Both the position numbers and the translations under genes were made by a program. From an uncultured Paracoccaceae bacterium (GTDB lineage Bacteria; Pseudomonadota; Alphaproteobacteria; Rhodobacterales; Rhodobacteraceae): 64,000 nt of DNA. The DNA lies in assembly GCA_937872465.1 (NCBI GenBank), contig CALMSR010000072.1, forward strand, positions 1 through 64,000, given 5' to 3'. Position 1 is the first letter of the stretch. The number at the start of each line of letters is the position of its first letter. Of the stretch, positions 53,378-62,409 are shown one piece after another. A model generated the notes under the pieces. That model ran no database searches. It saw only the letters and a list, made by a program, of their open reading frames with translations, and was not told where the DNA came from.

Positions 53378-54643
53378 ATGGACATGACCACCGACATCGA
53401 GGCGCTGATGCAGGGGATCGGGCTCGCCGCGAGGGAAGCCTCGACCGCGCTCGCCACGGCCCCCTCGGCGCAGAAGGCCGCGGCCCTCGTCGCCGCGGCC
53501 GATGCCATCGCCACGCGGGCCGGCACGATCCTCGCGGCGAATGCCGCCGACATGGAGGCCGCCCGCGCCAAGGGCATCGGCTCGGCGATGCTCGACCGGC
53601 TGCTGCTGACCGAGGCGCGCATCGCCGGCATGGTCGACGGGCTGCGCTCGATCGCCGCCCAGCCCGATCCGGTGGGGCAGGTCATGGCGGAATGGGACCG
53701 GCCCTCGGGGCTGCACATCCGGCGGGTGCGCACGCCGATCGGGGTGATCGGCGTGATCTTCGAGAGCCGCCCCAATGTCACGGCGGACGCCGGCGCGCTC
53801 TGCCTGAAGGCGGGCAATGCCGCGATCCTGCGCGGCGGCTCGGAGAGCATCGACTCGACGCGGGCGATCCACGCCGCGCTGGTCGAGGGCCTGCGCGCCG
53901 CCGGCCTGCCCGAGACCGCGATCCAGATCGTGCCGACCACCGACCGCGCGGCGGTGGGGGCGATGCTGACCATGACCGATTGCATCGACGTGATCGTGCC
54001 GCGCGGCGGCAAGGGCCTGGTGGCGCGGGTCCAGGCCGAGGCCCGGGTGCCGGTCTTCGCCCATCTCGAAGGCATCGTGCATATCTATGTCGACCGCGCC
54101 GCCGACCTCGCCAAGGCCGGCCGGGTGATCTTGAACGCCAAGACCCGGCGCACCGGCATCTGCGGCGCCGTGGAATGCCTGCTGATCGACCGGGCCTTCT
54201 TCGAGGCCGAGGGCGCGCCCTTCCTCGAGCAGCTGGTCGAGGCCGGCGTCGAGGTGCGCGGCGACGGCGACCTGATCGGCCTTCCGGGCATCGTGCCGGC
54301 GGGCGAGGACGACTGGGGCCGGGAATACCTCGACATGATCCTCGCCGCGCGGCTGGTCGAGGGCGTCGAGGGCGCGATCGCGCATATCCGCCGCTACGGC
54401 TCGCAGCATACCGATTGCATCATCACCGAGGACGATGCCGCGGCGGCGCGCTTCTTCGCCGGGCTCGACAGCGCCATCCTGATGCGCAACGCCTCGACCC
54501 AGTTCGCCGACGGCGGCGAATTCGGCATGGGGGCGGAGATCGGCATCGCCACCGGCAAGCTCCACGCCCGCGGACCCGTGGGCGCCGAGCAGCTCACAAG
54601 CTTCAAGTACCTCGTCGAAGGGGACGGGACGATCCGCCCGTGA
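53378..54643 (+). CDS. proA: Gamma-glutamyl phosphate reductase
   Basis: The 421-aa aldehyde-dehydrogenase-fold enzyme has PIGVIGVIFESRPNVTAD, the catalytic cysteine in RRTGICGAVE and the C-terminal EFGMGAEIGIATGKLHARGP. It reduces glutamyl phosphate to the semialdehyde for proline. Its stop codon sits in the loop of a 7-bp hairpin (54634-54651), possibly a weak terminator facing the convergent DUF882 gene. Confidence 0.96.
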   Translation: MDMTTDIEALMQGIGLAAREASTALATAPSAQKAAALVAAADAIATRAGTILAANAADMEAARAKGIGSAMLDRLLLTEARIAGMVDGLRSIAAQPDPVGQVMAEWDRPSGLHIRRVRTPIGVIGVIFESRPNVTADAGALCLKAGNAAILRGGSESIDSTRAIHAALVEGLRAAGLPETAIQIVPTTDRAAVGAMLTMTDCIDVIVPRGGKGLVARVQAEARVPVFAHLEGIVHIYVDRAADLAKAGRVILNAKTRRTGICGAVECLLIDRAFFEAEGAPFLEQLVEAGVEVRGDGDLIGLPGIVPAGEDDWGREYLDMILAARLVEGVEGAIAHIRRYGSQHTDCIITEDDAAAARFFAGLDSAILMRNASTQFADGGEFGMGAEIGIATGKLHARGPVGAEQLTSFKYLVEGDGTIRP

Positions 54644-54659
54644 CCGGGCGGAGGCCGCG

Positions 54660-55217
54660 TCAGCCGCGCCAGCTCCGCACCGGACCGCAATCCATGTGCA
54701 CGAAGTTCGAGCCGTTGTAGATCCCGACGCCGCCGCCGCCGCAGGCGAAGGCCGCCTTGGAGATGTGACCCACGCTGCGGCTCTTGAGGCGCACGTCGGC
54801 GGCCATGGCGCGCATGTGGAAGGAATTGCTGGCCGCACCCCTGAGCATGCGGTTGGTCCTGGCGGTCCGGAAGCCCGAGATCAGCAGATAGGGCTCGGTC
54901 GTATCCATCAGCTGCAGCGTTGCCGCGAGGATGTCGAGGTTGCGCGGATCGTATTTCATGGCCTTGTTCTCGCGCCAGTCGCGCATGAAATACGTGACCT
55001 CGTTCAGCACTTCGGGGATGTACTTCCCGTCGACATAATAGATCGTGTCGATGGATTCGCCCGTGCGCTGGGAATACATCCGGACTCGCCGAATGTCTCC
55101 CGACCGCTTCAGGAAGCCCGGTGCCCTGGCATAGACCGGTGCCGCGGCGACCGCTCCCAGGGTCGCAAACATCCCGAGTACCGCCCGCCGAGACGGGCGC
55201 GTATTACCGTTTTCCAT
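54660..55217 (-). CDS. DUF882/YcbK-family murein peptidase, Tat-exported
   Basis: The 185-aa protein has a twin-arginine leader (SRRAVLGMFATLGAVAAAP) and a peptidase M15-like domain. Zinc-ligand motifs are SNSFHMRAMAADVR and FVHMDCG, and the fold motif is SGFRTARTN. It should trim peptidoglycan stem peptides in the periplasm. It is divergent from the L,D-transpeptidase gene (238 bp apart), a pairing seen in alphaproteobacteria, so the two probably remodel the same cross-links. Confidence 0.9.
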   Translation of the reverse strand: MENGNTRPSRRAVLGMFATLGAVAAAPVYARAPGFLKRSGDIRRVRMYSQRTGESIDTIYYVDGKYIPEVLNEVTYFMRDWRENKAMKYDPRNLDILAATLQLMDTTEPYLLISGFRTARTNRMLRGAASNSFHMRAMAADVRLKSRSVGHISKAAFACGGGGVGIYNGSNFVHMDCGPVRSWRG

Positions 55218-55455
55218 GATTTCACTGCCTCAGTTTCTGCTCGATGAGCGACTTTTTGCTGCGCTCCTGTCATCGTGATGCCACATCCGGTCGCGTTTTC
55301 CAAGTCCCTATCGAGCGGCGTCCCTCGGCGGCGACCATTCGCCGAATCGGTTAACGCGGCGTTAGCGCGAGGCGCCGGAACCGGCGGCGAAGCTTGTTTT
55401 CATGGGGCGCGCGCGGTAAGTTTCCGGTAACGAGCGACACGAAAAAGAGGCAGGC

Positions 55456-57138
55456 ATGGATCTCAGCGGACATATTCGCGCGGCATCGTCGATTCTGGTC
55501 CTCGGCGCGGCCCTGGCCGCGGCGCCGGTCTCCGCCGAGCAGGGATCCGTCCCGGCGCCGACGGCGGCGGCCCCCCTGCCGGCCGCGGCCGCGCTCGCGC
55601 CCGGTGCCGAGGCCTTCCGCCGCGATCTCGCGGCCGAGACCGCGGCGCTCGCCGCGCCGACCCGGGACGCCATCGAGGGCTTCTTCGCCGCCCGCGGCTA
55701 TGCGCCCTTCTGGTCCGAGCCGGGCTCGGGCCGCGCCGAGGCGCTCGTCGCCGCGATCGCCGACAGCCCCGCCCAGGGCCTGCCCGCGCGGGGCTACGAC
55801 CTGCCCGGGGTCGAGGCGGCGCTCGCCTCCGGCCAGCCGGAAGACCGGGCCGGTGCCGAGGTCGCGGCCACGCTCGCCTATCTCGCCTTCGCCGGCGATC
55901 TCTCGGGCGGCGTGGTGCGGCCCCGCGACATCGACCCGGAGATCGACCTCCGGCCGAAGCGCCCCGCGCCCGCGGCGCTTCTGGCGCTGCTCGAAACGGA
56001 GCCGCTGCCGCAGGTCCTGCAGGGGCTGGAGCCCTCCGGCAGCGAATACCGCGTGCTCATCGCCGAGAAGGCCCGTCTGGAAGGGCTGATCGCAAGCGAC
56101 GCCTGGGGGGCGGGCGTCCCCGAGGGCCCGACGCTCCATGTCGGCGAGAGCGGCCCGCGCATCGCCGATCTGCGCGCCCGGCTGGGAAGGATGGGATATG
56201 CCGCCCCGGCGGGAGCCGGCGGCGATGCCGCCTTCGATTCCGGGCTTCAGGCGGCGGTGGAGGCCTTCCAGCGCGACAACGGGCTGATCGACGATGGCGC
56301 AGCCGGCGCACGCACGCTCTCCGCGATCAACGCCGGGCCGGAGAAGCGCCTCTCGCAGGTGCTGGTCAATCTCGAACGGCTGCGCTGGCAGGACGGCGAT
56401 CCGGGTGCGCGCTACTTCCGGGTCAATATCCCCGATTTCTCCGTGACCCTGCGCGACCAGGGCGCGGTCCTCTGGCAGAGCCGCGTGGTCGTCGGCGAGC
56501 AGAAGACCCGCACTGCGGAATTCTCCGACGTGATGACCTACATGGTTGTCAATCCGACCTGGCATATCCCGGATTCGATCGCCGTCCGCAGCTTCCTGCC
56601 CAAGCTCCAGCGCGATCCGAGCGTGCTCCAGCGGCAGAACATCCGCCTGCTCACCCGCGGCGGCACCGAGATCAATCCGGCGCTGGTGGATTTCACCCAG
56701 TATACCCCCGAGAACTTCCCCTTCCGCATCAAGCAGCGTCCCGACACGGACAATGCGCTCGGCAAGGTCAAGTTCATCTTCCCCAACAACCACTCGATCT
56801 ACATGCACGACACGCCGCATCGCGAGCTCTTCGCCCGCGACGCGCGGGCCTTCTCCAACGGCTGCATCCGGCTGGAGAAGCCGGTCGAGCTCGCGGAGGT
56901 GCTGCTCGGGGCGCAGGGCACGGCCGATCCCGCGGCCACCTTCGACGGCCTGCTGGCGGGAGGCAAGGAGCGGCGGGTGGATCTCGACCGCCCGATCCCG
57001 GTGCATATCGAATACCGCACGGTCTTCGTCGACGAGGCCGGCACGGTGCGCTACCGCGCCGACATCTACGGCCGCGATGCCGAGGTCTTCCGGGCGCTTC
57101 AGGCCGCCGGGGTGGCGCTGCCCGCCGCCCAGGGCTGA
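55456..57138 (+). CDS. L,D-transpeptidase (YcbB/LdtD type)
   Basis: The 560-aa periplasmic enzyme has a signal peptide and the scaffold domain. A peptidoglycan-binding motif follows (GPRIADLRARLGRMGYAAP, AVEAFQRDNGLIDDG). The YkuD catalytic domain has the nucleophile cysteine in FSNGCIRLE and an upstream HDTPHRELF. It forms 3-3 cross-links in murein or attaches lipoproteins. Its stop is 21 bp before lpxD, so it may be co-transcribed with the lipid A genes. Confidence 0.92.
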   Translation: MDLSGHIRAASSILVLGAALAAAPVSAEQGSVPAPTAAAPLPAAAALAPGAEAFRRDLAAETAALAAPTRDAIEGFFAARGYAPFWSEPGSGRAEALVAAIADSPAQGLPARGYDLPGVEAALASGQPEDRAGAEVAATLAYLAFAGDLSGGVVRPRDIDPEIDLRPKRPAPAALLALLETEPLPQVLQGLEPSGSEYRVLIAEKARLEGLIASDAWGAGVPEGPTLHVGESGPRIADLRARLGRMGYAAPAGAGGDAAFDSGLQAAVEAFQRDNGLIDDGAAGARTLSAINAGPEKRLSQVLVNLERLRWQDGDPGARYFRVNIPDFSVTLRDQGAVLWQSRVVVGEQKTRTAEFSDVMTYMVVNPTWHIPDSIAVRSFLPKLQRDPSVLQRQNIRLLTRGGTEINPALVDFTQYTPENFPFRIKQRPDTDNALGKVKFIFPNNHSIYMHDTPHRELFARDARAFSNGCIRLEKPVELAEVLLGAQGTADPAATFDGLLAGGKERRVDLDRPIPVHIEYRTVFVDEAGTVRYRADIYGRDAEVFRALQAAGVALPAAQG

Positions 57139-57159
57139 TCGCCCGGTGGGGGGAGCAGC

Positions 57160-58245
57160 ATGATCACCGTCGCGGAACTCGCGCGGGCGCTCGACGCCGA
57201 GGCGGTCGGCGAGACCACGCTCCGCATCGCGGGCGTGGCGGAACCCTCGGTTGCGGGGCCCGACCAGGTCGCGCTCGCCATGCAGCCCGAATTCGCCGCC
57301 GGCCTCGCGGAGGGCAGCGCCGGAGCGGCGATCCTCTGGCAGGGGGCGGACTGGCGCGCGCTGGGGCTCAGGGCGGCGATCTTCGCGCCGCGCCCGCGCT
57401 ACGTGCTCGCCGGCGTGACCCGCGTCTTCGACCATCCGCTCGACCTCGCGCCCGGCATCCATCCCGGCGCGATCATCGACCCCGAGGCGGAGATCGGCCC
57501 CGGCTGTTCCATCGGCCCCTTCGTCGTCGTCGGTGCCCGCGCCCGGATCGGCGCCGGGGCGCGCATCTTCCCGCATGTCACCATCGGTGCCGATGCCGAG
57601 ATCGGTCCCGACGCCCTCCTGCATGCCGGCGTCCGCATCGGCGCCCGGGTCCGCATCGGCGCGCGCTTCATCGCCCAGCCCAATGCGGTGATCGGCGGCG
57701 ACGGCTTCTCCTTCGTCACGCCCACCCCGGGCCATGTGGAGGAAGCGCGGGCGACCGGCGCCGTCACCGCGGCGAGGCAGGACGAATACGTGCGGATCAA
57801 TTCGCTCGGCAGCGTGCGGCTCGGCGACGACGTGGAGGTCGGGGCCAACAGCTGCATCGACCGCGGCACCGTGGCCGACACCCGGGTCGGCGACGGCACC
57901 AAGATCGACAACCAGGTCCAGATCGGCCACAACGTGCGCATCGGCCGCACCTGCCTGATCTGCGGCCATGTCGGGATCGCCGGCTCGGTCGATATCGGCG
58001 ACCGCGTGGTCCTCGCCGGCAAGGTCGGCATCGCCGACCATGTCAACATCGGATCCAACGTGGTCGTCGCGGGGGGGTCCGGGGTGGCGAGCAACATTCC
58101 GGACAACCGGATCATGATGGGCTCGCCCGCGGTACGCATGGATCTCAATGTGGAGATGTACAAGGCGCTGCGCCGCCTGCCGCGGCTCATGGCGCGCCTC
58201 GAAGCCGCGCAAAAACCGGTTTCCAATCCCGACGCGAGCGATTAG
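57160..58245 (+). CDS. lpxD: UDP-3-O-acyl-glucosamine N-acyltransferase
   Basis: The 361-aa enzyme has the LpxD uridine-binding N-terminal domain, then left-handed beta-helix hexapeptide repeats (IGARVRIGARFI, IGHNVRIGR). It keeps the catalytic His in QIGHNVRIG and the GGDGFSFV segment. It adds the 3-hydroxyacyl chain from ACP to UDP-acyl-glucosamine in lipid A synthesis. Here it is not with bamA-fabZ-lpxA but with its own acyl carrier protein and ketosynthase, so it may use a specialised acyl donor. Confidence 0.92.
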   Translation: MITVAELARALDAEAVGETTLRIAGVAEPSVAGPDQVALAMQPEFAAGLAEGSAGAAILWQGADWRALGLRAAIFAPRPRYVLAGVTRVFDHPLDLAPGIHPGAIIDPEAEIGPGCSIGPFVVVGARARIGAGARIFPHVTIGADAEIGPDALLHAGVRIGARVRIGARFIAQPNAVIGGDGFSFVTPTPGHVEEARATGAVTAARQDEYVRINSLGSVRLGDDVEVGANSCIDRGTVADTRVGDGTKIDNQVQIGHNVRIGRTCLICGHVGIAGSVDIGDRVVLAGKVGIADHVNIGSNVVVAGGSGVASNIPDNRIMMGSPAVRMDLNVEMYKALRRLPRLMARLEAAQKPVSNPDASD

Positions 58246-58277
58246 ACCTGCGCAGCACGACGACCGATGGAGGGCAC

Positions 58278-58553
58278 ATGTCCGACACAGTCCAGGACAA
58301 TGTGAGGGACAGGATGGTCGCGATCCTCGCGGAGCAGGCCGTGCTGGAGCCCGGCGACATCCGCATGGACGCGACGCTCGAGGATCTGGGCATCGATTCG
58401 CTCGGCCTCGTCGAGGCGATCTTCGCCATCGAGGAAGCCTTCGAGGTCCAGGTGCCGTTCAACGCGAACGAGCCCGCGGAATCCGAATTCGACATCAGCA
58501 CCGTGGCGAGCATGGTGCAGGCGGTTGAAAACCTGATCGCGGCGCAGAAGTAG
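58278..58553 (+). CDS. Specialised acyl carrier protein
   Basis: The 91-aa protein has the phosphopantetheine serine in DLGIDSLGLVEAIF. It is divergent from housekeeping AcpP at the C-terminal half (ANEPAESEFDISTVASMVQA) and reminiscent of AcpXL-type carriers used for unusual lipid A acyl chains. It lies between lpxD and a ketosynthase gene with only 8 bp to the latter. Confidence 0.88.
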   Translation: MSDTVQDNVRDRMVAILAEQAVLEPGDIRMDATLEDLGIDSLGLVEAIFAIEEAFEVQVPFNANEPAESEFDISTVASMVQAVENLIAAQK

Positions 58554-58560
58554 CCGAGGC

Positions 58561-59772
58561 ATGCATCGTGTGGTCATCACCGGCCAGGGCGCCATCAATG
58601 CGCTCGGGCGCTCGGCGGGCGAGACCATGCAGGCCATGCGCGAGGGCCGCTCGGGCATCGGGGCGCTGGACTTCCAGGACGTGGAGCGGCTCTCGATCGC
58701 CATCGGCGGCCAGATCCGCGATTACCGGCCCGAGGAGCATTTCTCGCGCCAGGAGCTGACGCTCTACGACAAGTTCACCCAGTTCGCGCTGCTCGCCGCC
58801 GCCGAGGCGGTGGCCATGTCGGGCCTCGAGATCGCCGAGGAGCTGTCCGAGCGCGCCGGCGTCGTGCTCGGCACCTCCGGCGGCGGGCTGCAGACCCAGG
58901 ACGAGAACTACCGGCTGGTCTATCAGGAGGGCAAGAACCGGGTGCATCCCTTCGTCGTGCCCCGGCTGATGAACAACGCCGCCGCGAGCCACGTCTCGAT
59001 GGTGCACAACCTCCAGGGCCCGAGCTATACCGTCGCCACCGCCTGCGCCTCGTCCAATCACGCCATGGGGCAGGCCTTCAACCTGATCCGCTCGGGCCAG
59101 GCACGGGTCGTGCTGACGGGCGGCAGCGAGAGCATGCTCTGCTTCGGTGGCATCAAGGCCTGGGAGGGCCTGCGGGTCATGTCCCGCGACGGCTGCCGGC
59201 CGTTCTCGAAGACCCGCAACGGCATGGTCCAGGGCGAGGGCGCGGCGGTCTTCGTCTTCGAGGAGCTCGCGCATGCCCGCGCCCGCGGCGCCGAGATCCT
59301 CGCCGAGGTCACCGGTTTCGCCATGACCTCGGACGCCTCCGACATCGTCACGCCCAACAAGCTCGGCGCGGTCCGGGCCATGCGCGGTGCGCTCGCGGAC
59401 GCGGGCCTCGCGCCCGAGGCGATCGGCTACATCAACGCCCATGGCACCGGCACCAGCGCGAACGACCGCACCGAATGCGCCGCGGTGCGCGAGACCTTCG
59501 GGCCTGCCGCGGATGCGCTGATGATCTCCTCGACCAAGTCGATGCACGGCCATGTGATCGGCGGCACCGGCGCGATCGAGCTCATCGCCTGCCTGATGGC
59601 GCTGCGCGAGGGCGTGATCGCGCCCACGATCAATTACGAGGAGCCCGACCCGGACTGCGATCTCGACGTGGTGCCGAACACCGCCCGCGAGCGCCCGGTG
59701 CGCGCGGCGATGAGCAATGCCTTCGCCTTCGGCGGCCTGAACGCCGTGCTCGTCCTGACCGCCTTCGGCTGA
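58561..59772 (+). CDS. Beta-ketoacyl-ACP synthase (KAS II/FabF-like)
   Basis: The 403-aa condensing enzyme has Cys in TACASSNHAMGQ and the two histidines in INAHGTGTSANDRTE and SMHGHVIGGTGA, so the Cys-His-His site is complete. Together with the adjacent ACP it probably elongates an acyl chain for the neighbouring LpxD. Vicinity to lpxD recalls the rhizobial very-long-chain lipid A cluster, but no desaturase or fabZXL is present. It converges on ialB with 7 bp between stops. Confidence 0.9.
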   Translation: MHRVVITGQGAINALGRSAGETMQAMREGRSGIGALDFQDVERLSIAIGGQIRDYRPEEHFSRQELTLYDKFTQFALLAAAEAVAMSGLEIAEELSERAGVVLGTSGGGLQTQDENYRLVYQEGKNRVHPFVVPRLMNNAAASHVSMVHNLQGPSYTVATACASSNHAMGQAFNLIRSGQARVVLTGGSESMLCFGGIKAWEGLRVMSRDGCRPFSKTRNGMVQGEGAAVFVFEELAHARARGAEILAEVTGFAMTSDASDIVTPNKLGAVRAMRGALADAGLAPEAIGYINAHGTGTSANDRTECAAVRETFGPAADALMISSTKSMHGHVIGGTGAIELIACLMALREGVIAPTINYEEPDPDCDLDVVPNTARERPVRAAMSNAFAFGGLNAVLVLTAFG

Positions 59773-59779
59773 AGCGGCG

Positions 59780-60481
59780 TCAGTTCGCCGCGGGGGCCGG
59801 CTCCGGCGCCGCGGGAACCTCGAGCGAGTCATAGGCCTTGGTGAAGCCGTTGAGCGAGACCGCCAGCGTCAGCGGCGATTGCGGCGCGCCCACCGAGACC
59901 AGCGTCATCTTGCCCGAATTCCCGCGCTTCATCGCCTCCACCGAAGCGGTGCTCAGCCCGAACCGCGCGAAGCATCCGACCTGGCTGCACCAGGCGAAGG
60001 GATATTTCCGCACTTCCCCGGAATCGATCTGGAGGTCGAGGCCGGGGGGGAGAAGCGTGCCGAGCGGGGTGACGACCGTGGCGCCCGCCGCGGCCTCGCC
60101 GCCCGCGGGGAGCTTGAGCAGGCTGATCTCCGCGACCGGATTCTGCTCGGGGTCCATGGCGAGCTGGTACATGAAGCAATCGTTGCCGTCGGGCGCGCAG
60201 CGCACCTGCCAGTCGCCGAAGGTATCGCGCACGATCTCGAGGACCTCCTGCGCGGCGGGATCGCCGGCGCCGGGCGCCGCCTCGGCCCCCTCCGCCGGGG
60301 CTTCGCCGCCCTGGGCCTCCCCGGCCGGCGCCTCGGCTGCCGGCTGGCCGGCCGGAGCGGCTTCGGTCGCCGGCGCCTCTCCCGCGGGCTCGGTCGTGGC
60401 CGCTTCCTGGGCCAGCGCCATGCTCGCGCTGATGATCGCGATGGCCGCAGCAACGGCAAACCTGTTTCCGGTGAGTTGCAT
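59780..60481 (-). CDS. IalB-family (invasion-associated locus B) exported protein
   Basis: The 233-aa protein has a signal peptide ending ASMALAQ. An Ala/Glu/Pro/Gly-rich linker of about 55 residues is followed by the IalB domain (TFGDWQVRCAPDGNDCFM, then KYPFAWCSQVGCFARFGLS). The four cysteines visible there fit the family's disulfides. The role is unclear in free-living bacteria; in Bartonella it aids erythrocyte entry. A good promoter and a UUCG hairpin lie in its leader. Confidence 0.88.
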   Translation of the reverse strand: MQLTGNRFAVAAAIAIISASMALAQEAATTEPAGEAPATEAAPAGQPAAEAPAGEAQGGEAPAEGAEAAPGAGDPAAQEVLEIVRDTFGDWQVRCAPDGNDCFMYQLAMDPEQNPVAEISLLKLPAGGEAAAGATVVTPLGTLLPPGLDLQIDSGEVRKYPFAWCSQVGCFARFGLSTASVEAMKRGNSGKMTLVSVGAPQSPLTLAVSLNGFTKAYDSLEVPAAPEPAPAAN

Positions 60482-60594
60482 TCGGTGCCCGTTTCCTCTT
60501 TGGTTTCCCTTTGGGAAGTCTCACTCCCGACGCGTGCTGTCAACCGGGCGGCGATGCGGTCCGCAACACTTTGCCGTGGCCGGGGAGGGACGCG

Positions 60595-60618
60595 AAAGGG
60601 TGCCCGAAGGCACCCTTT
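60595..60618 (-). promoter_or_regulatory. UUCG hairpin in the ialB leader
   Basis: On the minus strand AAAGGGTGCC, TTCG, GGCACCCTTT forms a perfect 10-bp stem with the stable UUCG tetraloop, about 45-65 bases downstream of the predicted start. Three U residues end the 3' arm and CG follows, so it may be an attenuator or an RNA-stability element rather than a strong terminator. Confidence 0.55.
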
Positions 60619-60666
60619 CTGCGCGATTGCGCTTTCCCTGTCGGACTGGCCGAACTTTGTGCGCGG

Positions 60667-60695
60667 ACCCTAGAATAGATGAGAAAACGGGTCAA
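60667..60695 (-). promoter_or_regulatory. Predicted ialB promoter
   Basis: On the minus strand TTGACC, 17 bases, TAGGGT. This fits alphaproteobacterial housekeeping promoters, which tolerate GC in the -10 centre. It would give a leader of about 180 bases containing the UUCG hairpin. Confidence 0.55.
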
Positions 60696-60738
60696 GCGTG
60701 GCGTGCAAGTAACGCGCAATTCTACGCGATTGCCGGAA

Positions 60739-60768
60739 CAAAGAAAGACCGCAGAGCGAACTCTGCGG
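60739..60768 (-). terminator. Rho-independent terminator with UUCG loop, minus strand
   Basis: On the minus strand CCGCAGAG, TTCG, CTCTGCGG is followed by TCTTTCTTTG. This is a textbook terminator, yet no protein gene on that strand precedes it, because the ATPase gene starts 120 bp away on the plus strand. It therefore implies a short minus-strand transcript. Confidence 0.65.
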
Positions 60769-60840
60769 CCAGTTCAACAGGGAGGAAGTCGCGCGCCCCG
60801 ATACCCGGAGGTCCCGGGGCATGATTGCACTCTAGGGTGC
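60740..60840 (-). ncRNA. Candidate small RNA ending at the UUCG terminator
   Basis: The minus strand upstream of the terminator holds a CCCGG/CCGGG stem-loop region. Next comes a single-stranded CTTCCTCCCT, a motif that can pair with Shine-Dalgarno sequences, and then the terminator. The order stem, anti-SD loop, terminator is typical of alphaproteobacterial small RNAs. The promoter is not certain; TATTAA near 60848 could be its -10. Confidence 0.3.
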
Positions 60841-60853
60841 ACCGGTTAATATC
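60825..60853 (+). promoter_or_regulatory. Predicted promoter of the HerA-like gene
   Basis: On the plus strand TTGCAC, 17 bases, AATATC. The predicted start is about 30 bases before the ATG at 60892, which has GGAAGTGA as ribosome-binding site. The promoter overlaps the start region of the candidate minus-strand RNA. Confidence 0.45.
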
Positions 60854-60891
60854 CGGTTCGAATTCGGCGCGGGACTTCGGGAAGTGAGATC

Positions 60892-62409
60892 ATGGTTGAC
60901 GACGCGATCCTCGTGGGCGGCGGCGGCGAGAATTATGCCGAGCAGAAGGACCTGCTGCTGCGTTTCGGCAACCGGCATGGGCTGATCACCGGCGCCACCG
61001 GCACCGGCAAGACCGTCACCCTGCAGATCCTCGCCGAGGGCTTCTCCGCCGCCGGCGTCCCGGTCTTCGTGCAGGACGTCAAGGGCGACGTCTCGGGCCT
61101 CTCGCGCCCGGGCGACCCGGCGGGCAAGGCGGACGAGGCGCTGCGCTCCCGCGCCGCAAGGATCGGCATGGGCGATTTCGCCTATCGCGCCTATCCCGTG
61201 GTCTTCTGGGATCTCTTCGGCAAGACCGGTCACCCGGTGCGCACCACCGTGAGCGAGATGGGCCCGCTGATGCTCGCGCGCATGATGGATCTCTCCGAGG
61301 CGCAGGAGGGCGTGCTCAACATCGCCTTCCGCGTCGCCGACGAGCAGGGGCTGACCCTGCTCGATCTCAGGGACCTGCAGGCGATGCTGGTCTGGCTCGG
61401 CGACAATGCCCAGGAGATCGGCCGCACCTATGGCAACATCGCCTCCGCCTCGCTCGGGGCGATCCAGCGCCAGCTCCTGGTGCTGGAGAACCAGGGCGCC
61501 GCGGGCTTCCTCGGCGAGCCGCATCTCGAGCTCGCCGACCTGATGGCCACCGACGGCGGCATGGGCCGGATCGGCGTGCTCATGTCCGAGAACCTCATGC
61601 AGGCGCCGCGGCTCTATGCGATGTTCCTGCTCTGGCTGCTCTCGGAGCTCTTCGAGCAGCTGCCCGAGGTCGGCAATCCGGAGAAGCCCGTGCTCGTCTT
61701 CTTCTTCGACGAGGCGCATCTGCTCTTCGACGACGCGCCCAAGGCGCTGGTGGACAAGGTGGTGCAGGTGGTCCGGCTGATCCGCTCCAAGGGCGTCGGC
61801 GTCTATTTCGTGACCCAGAACCCCGACGACGTGCCCGGCGACGTGCTCGCCCAGCTCGGCAACCGCATCCAGCACGCGCTGCGCGCCTTCACCCCGCGCG
61901 ACGCCAAGGCGCTGAAGGCCGCCGCCGAGACCTTCCGCCCCAATCCCGCCTTCGACACCGAGACGGCGATCCGCGAGGTCGGCACCGGCGAGGCGGTGGT
62001 CTCGCTCCTGGAGGACAAGGGCGTGCCGGCCATGGTCAGCCGCACGCTGATCCGCCCGCCCATGTCGCGCATGGGGCCGGTCAGCGCGGAGGAACGCGCC
62101 GAGACCATGGCGGCCTCGCCGCTGGCGGGCCGCTACGACACCGCCATCGACCCCGAATCCGCGCAGGAGATGCTCGCCGCCCGCGCCGAAGCCGCCGCCG
62201 CGGAGGCTTCGCTGGCCGAGGAGATGCTGGCGCAGTCCGCGGCCGCGAAGGCGGCGGGACAGGGCCGGCGCTACGACCCGGGGCGGGCGCCCGCGTCGCA
62301 GCCCTCGCTGGGCACCGAGCTCGCCCGCAGCGCGCTCAGGCAGCTCAACAGCCGCGAGGGGCAGAAGCTCGTGCGTGGCATTCTCGGCAGCCTGTTCAAG
62401 GGCCGATAG
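60892..62409 (+). CDS. HerA-like/DUF853 ATPase (YjgR family)
   Basis: The 505-aa P-loop ATPase has Walker A GATGTGKTVTLQI, Walker B VLVFFFDEAHLLF and the arginine-finger-like RLIRSKGVGVYFVTQNPDDV region. It is of the FtsK/HerA class and matches bacterial DUF853 proteins such as YjgR. No nuclease (NurA, SIR2) gene adjoins, so a DNA-pumping defence role is not supported. The C-terminal 90 residues are Ala/Glu-rich and may be a coiled coil. Function is unknown. Confidence 0.9.
   Translation: MVDDAILVGGGGENYAEQKDLLLRFGNRHGLITGATGTGKTVTLQILAEGFSAAGVPVFVQDVKGDVSGLSRPGDPAGKADEALRSRAARIGMGDFAYRAYPVVFWDLFGKTGHPVRTTVSEMGPLMLARMMDLSEAQEGVLNIAFRVADEQGLTLLDLRDLQAMLVWLGDNAQEIGRTYGNIASASLGAIQRQLLVLENQGAAGFLGEPHLELADLMATDGGMGRIGVLMSENLMQAPRLYAMFLLWLLSELFEQLPEVGNPEKPVLVFFFDEAHLLFDDAPKALVDKVVQVVRLIRSKGVGVYFVTQNPDDVPGDVLAQLGNRIQHALRAFTPRDAKALKAAAETFRPNPAFDTETAIREVGTGEAVVSLLEDKGVPAMVSRTLIRPPMSRMGPVSAEERAETMAASPLAGRYDTAIDPESAQEMLAARAEAAAAEASLAEEMLAQSAAAKAAGQGRRYDPGRAPASQPSLGTELARSALRQLNSREGQKLVRGILGSLFKGR

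Noticed and set aside
55351..58212. A 953-codon open frame opposite the L,D-transpeptidase and lpxD
   Set aside because: It is a shadow of lpxD and the transpeptidase; the repeats mirror the LpxD hexapeptides.
60840..60875. GGTTCGAATTC resembling a tRNA T-arm
   Set aside because: The flanking bases do not form a T-stem and no acceptor or anticodon arm can be built.
60892..62409. HerA-like ATPase as part of a defence system
   Set aside because: No nuclease, SIR2 or methylase gene is adjacent. The sequence fits the widespread DUF853 family.
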